Assembly: GCF_024505185.1 (NCBI RefSeq)
Contig: NZ_JANIBJ010000009.1
Coordinates: 1-64,000 of the forward strand
Direction of reading: 5' to 3'
DNA: 64,000 nt
DNA from: Methylomonas subterranea
GTDB taxonomy: Bacteria; Pseudomonadota; Gammaproteobacteria; Methylococcales; Methylomonadaceae
How positions within the stretch are numbered: position 1 is the first letter of the stretch; each line of letters begins with the position of its first letter. Under the pieces are notes generated by a model. It ran no database searches and was not told the DNA's origin. It was given only the letters and a program-made list of their open reading frames with translations. Below, in pieces: positions 38,934 to 47,871 of the stretch. Both the position numbers and the translations under genes were made by a program.

Positions 38934-40882
38934 GCCCTCCTGAACCGTTCCAGTTGCGGCGGCAATTGCCGGCCCAGCTTTTGGTATTCCCAGGCCAGAG
39001 CCTGTAACACGGCGGCCCTGCCCAGGATATCCCCGTCAAGAACCGCCGCGTTCAGCACGGCATTGCGAATGTAACCGCCCGGCAACTCGCAATGTTGCGC
39101 CAACAGTTGCACAAAATCCTCGCCCGGGCCGCGGGCGCCGAAGTGGCTGTGCCACAGCCGGCGCCGCTGTTCGACATCCGGCAACGGAAACTCCAGCACC
39201 GCGTCCAGCCGCCGCATGAAGGCCTTATCGATGCGGGCCTGACTGTTGCTGGTCAGAATGATGATGCCGGGATGCTGCTCTATGCGGGTCAACAGAAAAT
39301 TGGTCAGCATATTGGCGAAACGTTCGCCGACCTCGCCGCCGTCGCTGCGTTTACCGAACAATGCGTCTGCCTCGTCAAGCAACAGCACCACGTCGTGGTC
39401 GGCGGCCCGGTCCAGCATCAGACTGAGGTTTTTCTCGGTTTCGCCGATGTACTTGTTCATCACGGCGGCCAAGTCCAGCCGATACAAGGGCGCCGACAGG
39501 CTGGTGGCCAGATAGCTGGCCGCCAGGGTTTTGCCGGTGCCGCTCTCGCCGATGAACAAGGCCCGCACCCCCGGGTTTTCCATGGCATCGAAAGTGGGCC
39601 CCAGACCACAGCTCATGGATTCGCGGCGCCGGCAGCGCGCAGTCAAATGCCGCAGCTGCTGACTCAAGGCATCCGGCAAAATCAGCATATCGGCATCCAC
39701 CCGCCGCTCCACCGGCTGGGCCAGCAGGCGCAGATGGTCGGCGCTTTGCGAAAAGCGGGCCTGCAGCAGATGTTTGTCTTGCAAGGTTTCCCGATTTTGC
39801 AGCGCCGCGAGTTGTGCCTGTTCCGCGACGGCGACAATGTCCGGAGCGGACAGCTGGGCGGTTTCGGCGATAGCGGCGCTATCGAAACCGGGCAACACGC
39901 TCAACCATAGGGCTTGCCTGTGCGGATGCGCCAGCGCGCCGACCGCCAGCTCGGCGACATCCGCCGCGTCGACGCTGCCGTCGCGGCCCAGGATCACCAC
40001 CACGGGCACATCCCGCAACGCCTCCGGCAGCGTCAGACGTTCGCCCGGCCCGAGTTGCGGCTTGAGTATCGGCAGCCAGTGGCCGTAGCGCGCCAACAAA
40101 CCCAGTTGCCTATCCCGATAAGCGACGGCATCGATAACAACGGCTCGCAAGCCCAGGTTTTGCGCCAGGCGACCGGCCAGAAGCAGACAGTTTTGCTGTT
40201 CGCCGCGCAGCAGCACGCCGCCAATGCGTTGTTGCGCCAGCAAGCGCGCCAAATGCTCGCTGCTTTGCAGCATTTCGGGCGCCAACAGCAGGGTCTTCGG
40301 CATGGCCAAGGGCCGGCAGCCGCTCCATTGCATGGCTTTGCCGTTCAGCAACTGCCAAAGTTGCGGCGCCATTTTCAGACGTTGCAAGGGCAAGGGCCCG
40401 TCCCCTTCCAATTGCAAAAATCCCTGTTTCAGCAGCACATGTTGAAATAAATCCACCGCCGTGTAATCGCGCCCGAATAGCGTCAGGCATAGCGCGGAAA
40501 TCAGATGCAGCTCCGGCCGGGGTTGTTGCGGCTGCTGCAATAATTCGATCAGCAAGGCGGCCTGATGATGGCTTTCCACCACCCCGCACAAACTCAGCAG
40601 AAAAAAATCGGCGGCATTCAGGCTGAAATCGCGCGCCACCCGGCCCAAGTTACCGGACAGATGGGGCAGACAGGTGTCCAGACTCTCCACCAATTCCAGC
40701 CAACTGCGATCAGGCTGTTGCAAGATGCGTTGCAGTTGTTGGGTGACGTTCAATTCCCGCACCAATTCCGGCGTCTGCGGCATCCGCAGGTCGGCGAACA
40801 TGGCCAGTGCCGTCAACACCAGATTTTCCGCCAATTCCTGCCCGGCCTTTATCATCATTCGTGGCGGCATGGTTTGCGTCAT
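38930..40882 (-). CDS. AAA+ ATPase of the CIS (Afp15-like)
   Basis: A 650-residue ATPase. The C-terminal AAA+ module is complete: Walker A GESGTGKT at 445-452, Walker B VVLLLDEAD at 498-506, sensor 1 in IIILTSNSQ and arginine finger in FMRRLD near 556. A second, degenerate ATPase-like module lies at about 220-350, ending in VPVVVILGRDG and with no P-loop. The N-terminal 200 residues are helical. Every Afp/PVC-type CIS locus carries such an ATPase, thought to act in particle assembly or quality control. It follows the 514-aa gene by 9 bases. Confidence 0.92.
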   Translation of the reverse strand: MTQTMPPRMMIKAGQELAENLVLTALAMFADLRMPQTPELVRELNVTQQLQRILQQPDRSWLELVESLDTCLPHLSGNLGRVARDFSLNAADFFLLSLCGVVESHHQAALLIELLQQPQQPRPELHLISALCLTLFGRDYTAVDLFQHVLLKQGFLQLEGDGPLPLQRLKMAPQLWQLLNGKAMQWSGCRPLAMPKTLLLAPEMLQSSEHLARLLAQQRIGGVLLRGEQQNCLLLAGRLAQNLGLRAVVIDAVAYRDRQLGLLARYGHWLPILKPQLGPGERLTLPEALRDVPVVVILGRDGSVDAADVAELAVGALAHPHRQALWLSVLPGFDSAAIAETAQLSAPDIVAVAEQAQLAALQNRETLQDKHLLQARFSQSADHLRLLAQPVERRVDADMLILPDALSQQLRHLTARCRRRESMSCGLGPTFDAMENPGVRALFIGESGTGKTLAASYLATSLSAPLYRLDLAAVMNKYIGETEKNLSLMLDRAADHDVVLLLDEADALFGKRSDGGEVGERFANMLTNFLLTRIEQHPGIIILTSNSQARIDKAFMRRLDAVLEFPLPDVEQRRRLWHSHFGARGPGEDFVQLLAQHCELPGGYIRNAVLNAAVLDGDILGRAAVLQALAWEYQKLGRQLPPQLERFRRA

Positions 40883-40891
40883 CGGAGCCTC

Positions 40892-42436
40892 TCAGATCAG
40901 CGGCAAGCCGCCATAGTGAAATTTGACCACCTTGCCCAGCCACGGCAGCCAACCCGGATCGATATCCAAACCCACCCGCCTCAGGTCCAGATTCACGCTG
41001 TCCAGCGCATAAAACACATCGACATGGCTGGCGTCCGCCTCCAGCAAGGCCGGCACGGCTAGGATATCCCGCCGGAACAGAGCCGCGCCGTAACGTTGCC
41101 TGCCCCATTGCAACAAATCCTGGATTTGCGGCATGGCCGGCAATTGCCGTAACCGGGCCGGCTCGGCGTAGCCGCAGAAATAGGCAAACAAATTTTCCAG
41201 TTCGGGCTCGACATCCCATTCCATGGCAAGCGCCAGTTGCCACAGCCAACCCCAGGCCGAGGGATAATCGCGGGTCGCGGGCTCGGACAGCAAGGCTTCC
41301 AGTACCTGGGGCAGATTCAGAAAGTTCAGCAGATAAAACATTCCGCCCTGTTGGGTGAACAGCCGGTTTGGCGCAACCCAAACCGCGTTCGCCAACGGCT
41401 CCGGCTGGTTTGCGGCTGGCGCGGCCGTTCCGGTCGGATCGGCCATGCTTGCAACTACGGCTCGCGCCGCAACGGGTAAAACCGCCGGGCCGCTCCCGGC
41501 CCGCATGCCGGCCGCCTGTTCGCCGGCCGATACCGCCGGAGCCTGAATGGCCGGGACTGCCGTTGGCGGCTGACCTCGGTTTGCCGGCGCATTATCTATA
41601 ACAGCTTGCGATTCGGCGGCCAGCTGCAAGGCCTCGACGCGGGATCGGTCGTCGCCGGTTTCATGAATATCGGACTCAAGGTTTATCGCCGGACCGGCCG
41701 AGACAGCTTGCAGTTGCCGTAAAACGCCGAGATAGGGCGGCGCTAATTCAGCCGCCCGCTGTTTCAAGGGTTGCCATTGGCGTACTACCAGCAAGGCGGC
41801 CAATTCCAGCACGCCGGCGGGCCACCGCGCGCCGGCCAAGGCCGTTTGCCAGGGCGCAAACCAAGCCGGCGGCAAGTCGACGGGATGGGCATCGCCGCCG
41901 GCCGCCGCTGCCAATCGTTGCAGTTCGGGCCATGACGGAAAGACCGCTTCGCACAAGGCCCGCGCCTGGGTTTCGCTTAGTTGCCGGCAAAACCGGCGCA
42001 ATTGCTCGCGCCGCGCCAAATGCGTAATCAGGGCCGGAATCAGGTAGCGATGTTGCCGCCAGCAGTTGCTCAAGCCGTCCGCCATCGGCATTTCGAACAG
42101 GCCTGCCCATTGCCGCCAATACCAGCGGTATCGGTTTTGCAGCAAATCGCGGCTCAAGCAGGCCAGCAACTCGGCATCATCGGCAAAATACACGGCCCAC
42201 CAGCGGTCCGCATCGTCTCGCCAGCCCGACACGGCGGTCCGCCGCAGTTCCCGCGCCTGTTCGGCCAAACTGTAAGCCAGCCGGCCGGCCGATGTCAGCG
42301 CTTGCAAGCGCCGGATAAACAGATACTCCCTGTCCCGCAAATGCGGCCAGGCCGCCCGCTCCAGATCGTCCGCCAGCAGCCGGCGCTGGCTTTCGCGGCC
42401 CTTGAAATGCAGTCTATCGATATGAATCGCGTTCAT
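40892..42436 (-). CDS. CIS-locus protein of unknown function (514 aa)
   Basis: I do not recognise a named family. The start at 42436 (MNAIHIDRLHFKGRES) overlaps the stop of the 616-aa gene by ATGA. The open frame continues upstream to 42925 but only inside that gene. Residues 1-170 are helical and rich in Trp, Tyr and Arg (NRYRWYWRQWAGL). A Pro/Ala linker covers about 240-310. The conserved-looking C-terminal half contains GGMFYLLNFLNLPQVLEALL, WGWLWQLALAMEW and a terminal all-helical domain. It directly precedes the AAA+ ATPase, so it may be its adaptor. Confidence 0.72.
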   Translation of the reverse strand: MNAIHIDRLHFKGRESQRRLLADDLERAAWPHLRDREYLFIRRLQALTSAGRLAYSLAEQARELRRTAVSGWRDDADRWWAVYFADDAELLACLSRDLLQNRYRWYWRQWAGLFEMPMADGLSNCWRQHRYLIPALITHLARREQLRRFCRQLSETQARALCEAVFPSWPELQRLAAAAGGDAHPVDLPPAWFAPWQTALAGARWPAGVLELAALLVVRQWQPLKQRAAELAPPYLGVLRQLQAVSAGPAINLESDIHETGDDRSRVEALQLAAESQAVIDNAPANRGQPPTAVPAIQAPAVSAGEQAAGMRAGSGPAVLPVAARAVVASMADPTGTAAPAANQPEPLANAVWVAPNRLFTQQGGMFYLLNFLNLPQVLEALLSEPATRDYPSAWGWLWQLALAMEWDVEPELENLFAYFCGYAEPARLRQLPAMPQIQDLLQWGRQRYGAALFRRDILAVPALLEADASHVDVFYALDSVNLDLRRVGLDIDPGWLPWLGKVVKFHYGGLPLI

Positions 42437-44283
42437 CGGGGGACGATCCTGCCCATGGCCAGCTTGCCGCTGACGCTCAAACCTTCCCGCGCCGCTATCG
42501 GTTGGTAGACCTGCATCAGCGTGGCCACGGTACCGTTTTGGTCGTGATCGTCCACCCGCAGCACGCCCACCACCTGGCGCTGCGCATCCAACAATTGCAA
42601 AGTCTGACCCGGCGCGGCCACCCGGTTCAGATTCAAGCGCAGCAATTCGCCGGGCCGAAAAATGCCGGGCAGGGTTTTTAAATTGCCGTGCAATATCTGC
42701 TCGGGATCGTCCGACGCGGCTATCAAAACGCAGGCGCCCAGCAGATGGGTGACGGCGGCGCGGCTGTGGTCGCCGGCGGTTTCGGCCAACTGGCGGTAAA
42801 ACCAGTGCACCAGTTCCACCAGGGTGCGCACCCGGCTGAAATCGGCGCTTTCGACTTCGGCCAGATTGGGCCAACGTTCGGGTTGCTCTATCGGCAACTG
42901 CCTGTCTTCCGCCAATTGCGCCCAACGGAAACGTATTGACGGCCGCACGCCGGCCAATTCCCGCAACAGACAGCCGGCGGCCCGCGTCAGCTGCGTTTGC
43001 AAGGCCTGGGCCTTGCCGCTCAACAGAGCGGGAGAACCGGTCAGGATGTCTTCCAGCGACAATAACGCGTGCGCGCCGCCGAATTGTTGCAGCAACGATG
43101 CCGATTGCGGCGGGCTCTTGCCGGCAAACACCGTCAACAGCTGGGTATTGACCTGCAATAATCCGCTCAGGCGATTGCCGACCGACTGAGTGCGGTTGAC
43201 TTTACCGCTCAGGCGCTGCCGGCGTATATCCAGCAACTGGGTTTGCCGCGCGCGGCCGGGCAGCAGATGAGCATCGTTTTGTAAAACACGCCAGTCGGCC
43301 AGCGGAATATCCAGCAGCGTATCCATGAACGGCGCCAAGTCGTCCGGCAGCTCCGTATCGATATCCGAACAGCCCGGCACCGGATCGCCGGCGGATTGGC
43401 CGCGCAGGGGGCGGGCATCCGGCAACAGTCTGCCGGCGGCGGTTTCCCGCACTCTGACGTAATACAGGCCGCTGTAATTTTCCAGAATCGCCCGGCGTTT
43501 TTGAAAATCGGTTTCCACCCGCCGCCAGTCCTCGCTGACCAGCCGCTGCGCCAGCGCATAATCGCCGGCATCTTCCAGGCGGGTGCGATTCAAGGCATCC
43601 AGATGGCCGCGAGCTTGCGTAATCTCGGACGCCAGCCGCTGCTTGTCGTCGCGTAAATTCAGCAAGCGCTTCAAAACCGTGCGTTGCAGCAGCAGCAGGC
43701 GGCCCTGCAGATTGCCCACCACTTGGGTTTCCTTCAGCAGCAGCCGCCCGCTATGGAACAGTTTGGACGCATCATCGGTCAAGGCGCGGATATCTTCGTT
43801 ACGGGCGGCAAAAATGTCCCGGTAACTTTTCAATTGGCCCTCCCGCATCTCGTCCTTGAACAACGGCGCGACATCCGCATCGTCCCGATACTTCTGTAAA
43901 AACGCCTGGGTTTTGGCCCGCAGGCTGGCATTGCTGTCGGCATCCTCCCGCCCCAGGTCGTCCTGCAGGGTTTTCAAGCTCAGGTTGAAGCGTTCCAGCA
44001 CGCTGAACAAGCTGTCGATATGGGCGATGGACGCCTGTTGATCCGCTTGCGGCGCGCTAAACACTTCCTTGGTGGGCGGCTTATAGGTCAAATCGTATTT
44101 CAGCAGATTGCTGCTGAGCATGACCTCGTTATTCAAGGCCAGCTGAGTCTGAAACAGATTGCCCTGCAACTGCAATTCCTGGCTGACCGCCAGCGGCTGG
44201 CCTTGCACGGCCAGCATGGGCTGTAGCTGTACGCCGGCCGCCTGCTTGACCGCTTCCTGGTTAAACGAGACTTTGTTGGTCAT
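42433..44283 (-). CDS. CIS-locus helical protein of unknown function (616 aa)
   Basis: The first 270 residues are almost wholly helical with coiled-coil character (ERFNLSLKTLQDDLGRED, LLLLQRTVLKRLLNLRDDKQ). The middle is mixed. The last 90 residues look beta-rich (LRLNLNRVAAPGQTLQLLD, VGVLRVDDHDQNGTVATLM). No signal peptide or membrane segment. A Shine-Dalgarno GAGAGGA precedes the start. Coiled coil plus length leaves open a structural or ruler-type role, but no tape-measure family signature is seen. Confidence 0.7.
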   Translation of the reverse strand: MTNKVSFNQEAVKQAAGVQLQPMLAVQGQPLAVSQELQLQGNLFQTQLALNNEVMLSSNLLKYDLTYKPPTKEVFSAPQADQQASIAHIDSLFSVLERFNLSLKTLQDDLGREDADSNASLRAKTQAFLQKYRDDADVAPLFKDEMREGQLKSYRDIFAARNEDIRALTDDASKLFHSGRLLLKETQVVGNLQGRLLLLQRTVLKRLLNLRDDKQRLASEITQARGHLDALNRTRLEDAGDYALAQRLVSEDWRRVETDFQKRRAILENYSGLYYVRVRETAAGRLLPDARPLRGQSAGDPVPGCSDIDTELPDDLAPFMDTLLDIPLADWRVLQNDAHLLPGRARQTQLLDIRRQRLSGKVNRTQSVGNRLSGLLQVNTQLLTVFAGKSPPQSASLLQQFGGAHALLSLEDILTGSPALLSGKAQALQTQLTRAAGCLLRELAGVRPSIRFRWAQLAEDRQLPIEQPERWPNLAEVESADFSRVRTLVELVHWFYRQLAETAGDHSRAAVTHLLGACVLIAASDDPEQILHGNLKTLPGIFRPGELLRLNLNRVAAPGQTLQLLDAQRQVVGVLRVDDHDQNGTVATLMQVYQPIAAREGLSVSGKLAMGRIVPR

Positions 44284-44304
44284 GACGTTTTCCTCTCTGC
44301 CTGA

Positions 44305-46011
44305 TCACGCGGGTGGGGTTTTGCTGGCGAACTTGATATCCGGCAGCCAGCGCGCCACCGCCAAACCGCTGCCGTCGCCGGGCAGGCCGCCCGCCAGACG
44401 GGAAAAAGACAGGCTGACGTGGTCGATTTGCTGGCGCTGGCTGCGCTGCATGTCGGCATACAGCGCCAGCAATTCGGCCAAATCGTCTATCAATTGCTCG
44501 GTGCGTTCGATTTGCAGACTGGCATCCAGATACTGTTTCAGCAGGCCGTCGGCCTCGCTGGCGGGCGGAGCGCTCCAATCGAAGGTTTCGCCGGCGGGCG
44601 GCGGCGGAACGGTCTCGGTGTAAGGCGCCGGCAACTGGGGATTGATGCCGTTGGCGGCGGTTTGCCAATCGCGGCTGGAAGCTATCAAGCGGCTGAAAAA
44701 CAGCTCGGGCGTGATAGGCTGGCCCTCGGCTTCGGTATCGATCTTGTCCGGCACGCCGCCGAACAGGCGTTTGCCTTCGCTGGTTTGAAAATCCGCCGGC
44801 CGAAGATTGTTGAACAAGGCGTCGTACTGCACCACCCAGTCTTTCCAGCTGTCGTGCGCCTTTTGTGCGTAACGGTACAAATCCTGCTGCATTTGCCAAT
44901 CCGGCAACGGCAAATCCAGCAGATCGGCGCGGTAATCGGCGTCGGGCACCGCCAACAGCAAGCGGATGCGGTCGCCGCCGACGTTTTCCAGGTCTATGGA
45001 CATGCGCGGCAGTTCGCGGGCCACCAGACCTTGTACCTGGCTTTCCGCGATTGGCGCCATCTCCACCTGCAAATGCGGCGGAAACCAATGTGTTTTGGGC
45101 AAGCCGGCCACGTCTTCCAGAAACAAGGTCGGCAACACGCCGGCGGCCGGCAGATAAGCCAATTTAAAACTGTCGATCAGCGTTTGGCGGGCGGCGGCGT
45201 CCGCCAATTGCCAGCCGTCGAAATGCTGTTGGATGGTCTGAGTGGCATGCGACAAAAAGGTCCAGTAGTTGGCCTTGGCCTTGGCCGGAAAGCGCCCGGC
45301 CACCGCATCGAACCACAGCACCTGGTCGTTTTCCACCGCCAACATACCTATCGGCACCGCGCCGTCGGCTGCAAACCAGTCGCTGTCCAGGTGTTCGGCC
45401 AGCAGGCGGTTGACGGTCAAGTCGCGGTCGGCCTTGGCCGCCGCCACCGCCTCGTTGGCTTCCCAAACCGGTTGCAGCGTCAAGCGGGTGACGGTTTCGA
45501 TGCGGGCGTCGCGCAGCAAATCCAGCTCGTCGCGCGCGCAAGCAGCGAACTGACCGCTTTTATCCACCGCTTCCAGTTCGCGTATCACGCATAAAAAATA
45601 AATGCCGTGTACCGCGCCGATAGGATTCAGCTGCCGGCCGCGCTTGTCCAGATACTCGGTTTGTTGCGTCCGCCAATATTGATCCAGCGGAAATATCATG
45701 TTGACGATTTTACCGTCGCCGCCCACCGCCAGTCCCGGACGCACCCGAAAAAGCCAGTCGCTGGTTTCGCTGTCCTCCAAGGGCACTACGCCGGCGGCCA
45801 CTTCGAAACCGTGGATAATGCCCGGCGCGTGCCCGCACAGCAAGGGCGCCAGACGCTGCTCGGTATAGCTTTGCAGGATGTCGAACTCGCGCTCGCCCAT
45901 GCTTCGGCCGGCAAACAGATTCAGGCGCAGCCGGCCCTGCTGTTGCAAGGGATCGGCGGCCAAGCCGTTGCCGGGCGCGGCTTGGTGTAAACGTATGCTG
46001 CGATTGGTCAT
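44305..46011 (-). CDS. CIS-locus protein with shared N-terminal module, copy 3 (568 aa)
   Basis: The N-terminal 130 residues repeat the layout of the two upstream genes: an F-x-GR start (NLFAGRSMGEREF), a helix (QSYTEQRLAPLLCG), HGFEVA, then VRPGLAVGGDGKIV. The remainder is a large mixed region with many Trp and Leu, including WKDWVVQYDALFNNLRPADF, ending in a helical segment. Function unknown. A baseplate-periphery or fibre-attachment role is possible by position after the gpI-like gene. A strong Shine-Dalgarno (GGGGAGG) precedes the start. Confidence 0.72.
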   Translation of the reverse strand: MTNRSIRLHQAAPGNGLAADPLQQQGRLRLNLFAGRSMGEREFDILQSYTEQRLAPLLCGHAPGIIHGFEVAAGVVPLEDSETSDWLFRVRPGLAVGGDGKIVNMIFPLDQYWRTQQTEYLDKRGRQLNPIGAVHGIYFLCVIRELEAVDKSGQFAACARDELDLLRDARIETVTRLTLQPVWEANEAVAAAKADRDLTVNRLLAEHLDSDWFAADGAVPIGMLAVENDQVLWFDAVAGRFPAKAKANYWTFLSHATQTIQQHFDGWQLADAAARQTLIDSFKLAYLPAAGVLPTLFLEDVAGLPKTHWFPPHLQVEMAPIAESQVQGLVARELPRMSIDLENVGGDRIRLLLAVPDADYRADLLDLPLPDWQMQQDLYRYAQKAHDSWKDWVVQYDALFNNLRPADFQTSEGKRLFGGVPDKIDTEAEGQPITPELFFSRLIASSRDWQTAANGINPQLPAPYTETVPPPPAGETFDWSAPPASEADGLLKQYLDASLQIERTEQLIDDLAELLALYADMQRSQRQQIDHVSLSFSRLAGGLPGDGSGLAVARWLPDIKFASKTPPA

Positions 46012-46014
46012 GGC

Positions 46015-47856
46015 TCACCTCCCCAAAAATTCCGCGCTAAGTTTCCAAACCTGCAGGGTATCGTCTTTCAGGCCTAGATCGGGGCCGGCATTGACGATGT
46101 ATTCATGGGCCGGTTTGTCGGCTTGCAGGGTTTCCAACAGGTTCAGCAACAGTTTTTCCAAGGAACCGGCTTCCAGGCTTTGCAACAAACTCGGCCAGAA
46201 GGCCCGGTCGTAGACGCTGTCCAGCAAAGCCAGCACCCGGCCGGTCAACTCTCGTAGTTTGGGTTGATTGGCGATGTTGTCCAGATATTTTCGCGCCGCC
46301 TCAATGGCGTTGCCGTCGCGCAGACCGCGAGCCTCGATGCGGGCCGCCAAACCGTCGCCGGTTTGCCCGCCGCTGTTCAGCAATGCATCGTACTCGACCT
46401 TGAGACGGGCGTATTCCTGCTGGGCCGATTTCAATTGTTGCCGGCTGGTCTGCAGTTGAGTCTGGAAGCTGTCCCTGGCCTGTTCGGCCTGTAACAGGCG
46501 CTGGTTGAGTTGTTCCAGCTCGCTGCTGTCCGGCGGCAAGGCTTCCGGCAACTGAAAGCCGCGCGCCAGTACCACGGTGCTGACATGATTTTCGGCAATG
46601 CGGGCCGGACGCCGCAGATAACGCAATTGACCGTCGGCCACCCGCTCCCAGACGTTGCGCCAATAATTGGGCTGGGCGGTATCGGCCGGCGGTCGCCGCA
46701 AGGGCCGCGCGGTCAGATTCAAGGGCAGCAAGCCGGGCAACAAGCGGGCGGACAAGGCGAAGGGTTCCTCGGCCGCTGTTGCGGTCGGCGCTTCCAGGCG
46801 GCGGGCGTAAAAATTGAAATCGGCATCCGCCAACGGCGCCAGTATCATGATCTCAACATCCGTGTCCCGGCTCAGATCGATCGCTTGTTCCAGCATGGCT
46901 TCGGCTTCCAGCACCGGCAAATCTTCCTTGCGTACCGGCACGATGCTGACCTTGAAGCTTTCCGGAAAATAGCGCTGCAGCGCCGCTTCCGGATCCACGG
47001 CCTGTTTGGGCAGGGAGCCGACCGGCGGCAACCATTGAAAAAACTGCCCGGCAGCGAAGGCCGCCGGCAAGGACGACCAATTGCGCGCGCTCAATACCTC
47101 GGCCAGCAGTTCCTCGTAATGGGCGGCCAGCAATTGCTGCGGGACGTTGTCTTGCAACTGAATGCCGGCGGGCCGGTACAGCAGCGAGCGGTCCAGCCAT
47201 TGGCCGATGTTTTTGTCGATGGCCAGCAAGCCCAGCGCGACCGCGTCGTCCGGAATTTCCGGCAAGGGCTGCAATTGCGGCAGGAATTTGGCCGCCAAGG
47301 CCGCCCGGCTGCTCAATGCGCCGCCGGACGGATAATTCTCCCGCAACGGCAGCAGAGCCAGTTCCACGCCTTCTTCGTAACTGTTGATGCGCGGCTGGGT
47401 TTTTTGGCCGATGTCTTCCGGATAGGTTTCGGCGATACCGACGCCTTTTTCGGTGTATTGCAAGATCAAGGCATACAAGCCGCGATTGAAATAGCGTAGT
47501 GGCGGCTGATTGATGACGGCGATGTCGGCCCGCTCGGTCAAATCGATAGTCAAACCGTTGACCGCTTCCAGCACCCTGCCCGAAGCAGCGATGGCCAAAC
47601 CGGCGCTGACCGTGATTTTTTGCGCAGCGCTCAATTCGGCCCGCAAACCCTTCACTACCCCGCTGCCCAACACCCGGCCGGTTTGCCGCAGGCGCTCGTC
47701 CAGATATTGCTGGTCGCGGGTCAGGTCGGCGGCTTTCAACAAGCGGCCGTCGAAGTAGTTGCTGCGGGACAGAAACGGGTCGAGACTGCTTATGCGCAGG
47801 CCTCCCTCGCCGAGTTCCGGAACGGAGAAAGGCTGAAATCCCAGGCTGTGGCTCAT
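46015..47856 (-). CDS. CIS-locus protein with shared N-terminal module, copy 2 (613 aa)
   Basis: After LDPFLSRSNYFDGRLLKAADL comes DQQYLDERLRQTGRVLGSG, VVKGL, then ITVSAGLAIAASGRVLEAV, the clearest copy of the module also present in the 313-aa and 568-aa proteins. The middle of the protein is mixed. Residues about 440-510 form a coiled coil (LNQRLLQAEQARDSFQTQLQ, LKSAQQEYARLKVEYD). Good Shine-Dalgarno (CAGGAGAGCGAC). Function unknown. The YFDG...D.Q.Y pattern is known from uncharacterised proteins near phage-tail-like baseplates. Confidence 0.72.
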   Translation of the reverse strand: MSHSLGFQPFSVPELGEGGLRISSLDPFLSRSNYFDGRLLKAADLTRDQQYLDERLRQTGRVLGSGVVKGLRAELSAAQKITVSAGLAIAASGRVLEAVNGLTIDLTERADIAVINQPPLRYFNRGLYALILQYTEKGVGIAETYPEDIGQKTQPRINSYEEGVELALLPLRENYPSGGALSSRAALAAKFLPQLQPLPEIPDDAVALGLLAIDKNIGQWLDRSLLYRPAGIQLQDNVPQQLLAAHYEELLAEVLSARNWSSLPAAFAAGQFFQWLPPVGSLPKQAVDPEAALQRYFPESFKVSIVPVRKEDLPVLEAEAMLEQAIDLSRDTDVEIMILAPLADADFNFYARRLEAPTATAAEEPFALSARLLPGLLPLNLTARPLRRPPADTAQPNYWRNVWERVADGQLRYLRRPARIAENHVSTVVLARGFQLPEALPPDSSELEQLNQRLLQAEQARDSFQTQLQTSRQQLKSAQQEYARLKVEYDALLNSGGQTGDGLAARIEARGLRDGNAIEAARKYLDNIANQPKLRELTGRVLALLDSVYDRAFWPSLLQSLEAGSLEKLLLNLLETLQADKPAHEYIVNAGPDLGLKDDTLQVWKLSAEFLGR

Positions 47857-47871
47857 GTCGCTCTCCTGACT

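Noticed and set aside
40892-42925. A 677-residue reading of the 514-aa CIS gene.
   Set aside because: The extra N-terminus lies wholly inside the 616-aa gene in another frame and is low-complexity. The ATGA junction at 42433-42436 gives a natural start.
44419-45594. Long plus-strand open frames opposite the CIS genes (also 46510-47499, 49919-51193, 60595-61992).
   Set aside because: They are antisense frames kept open by high GC. Their sequences are Gln/Arg/His-rich without domains or ribosome sites, while the minus-strand frames carry clear families and overlapping starts.
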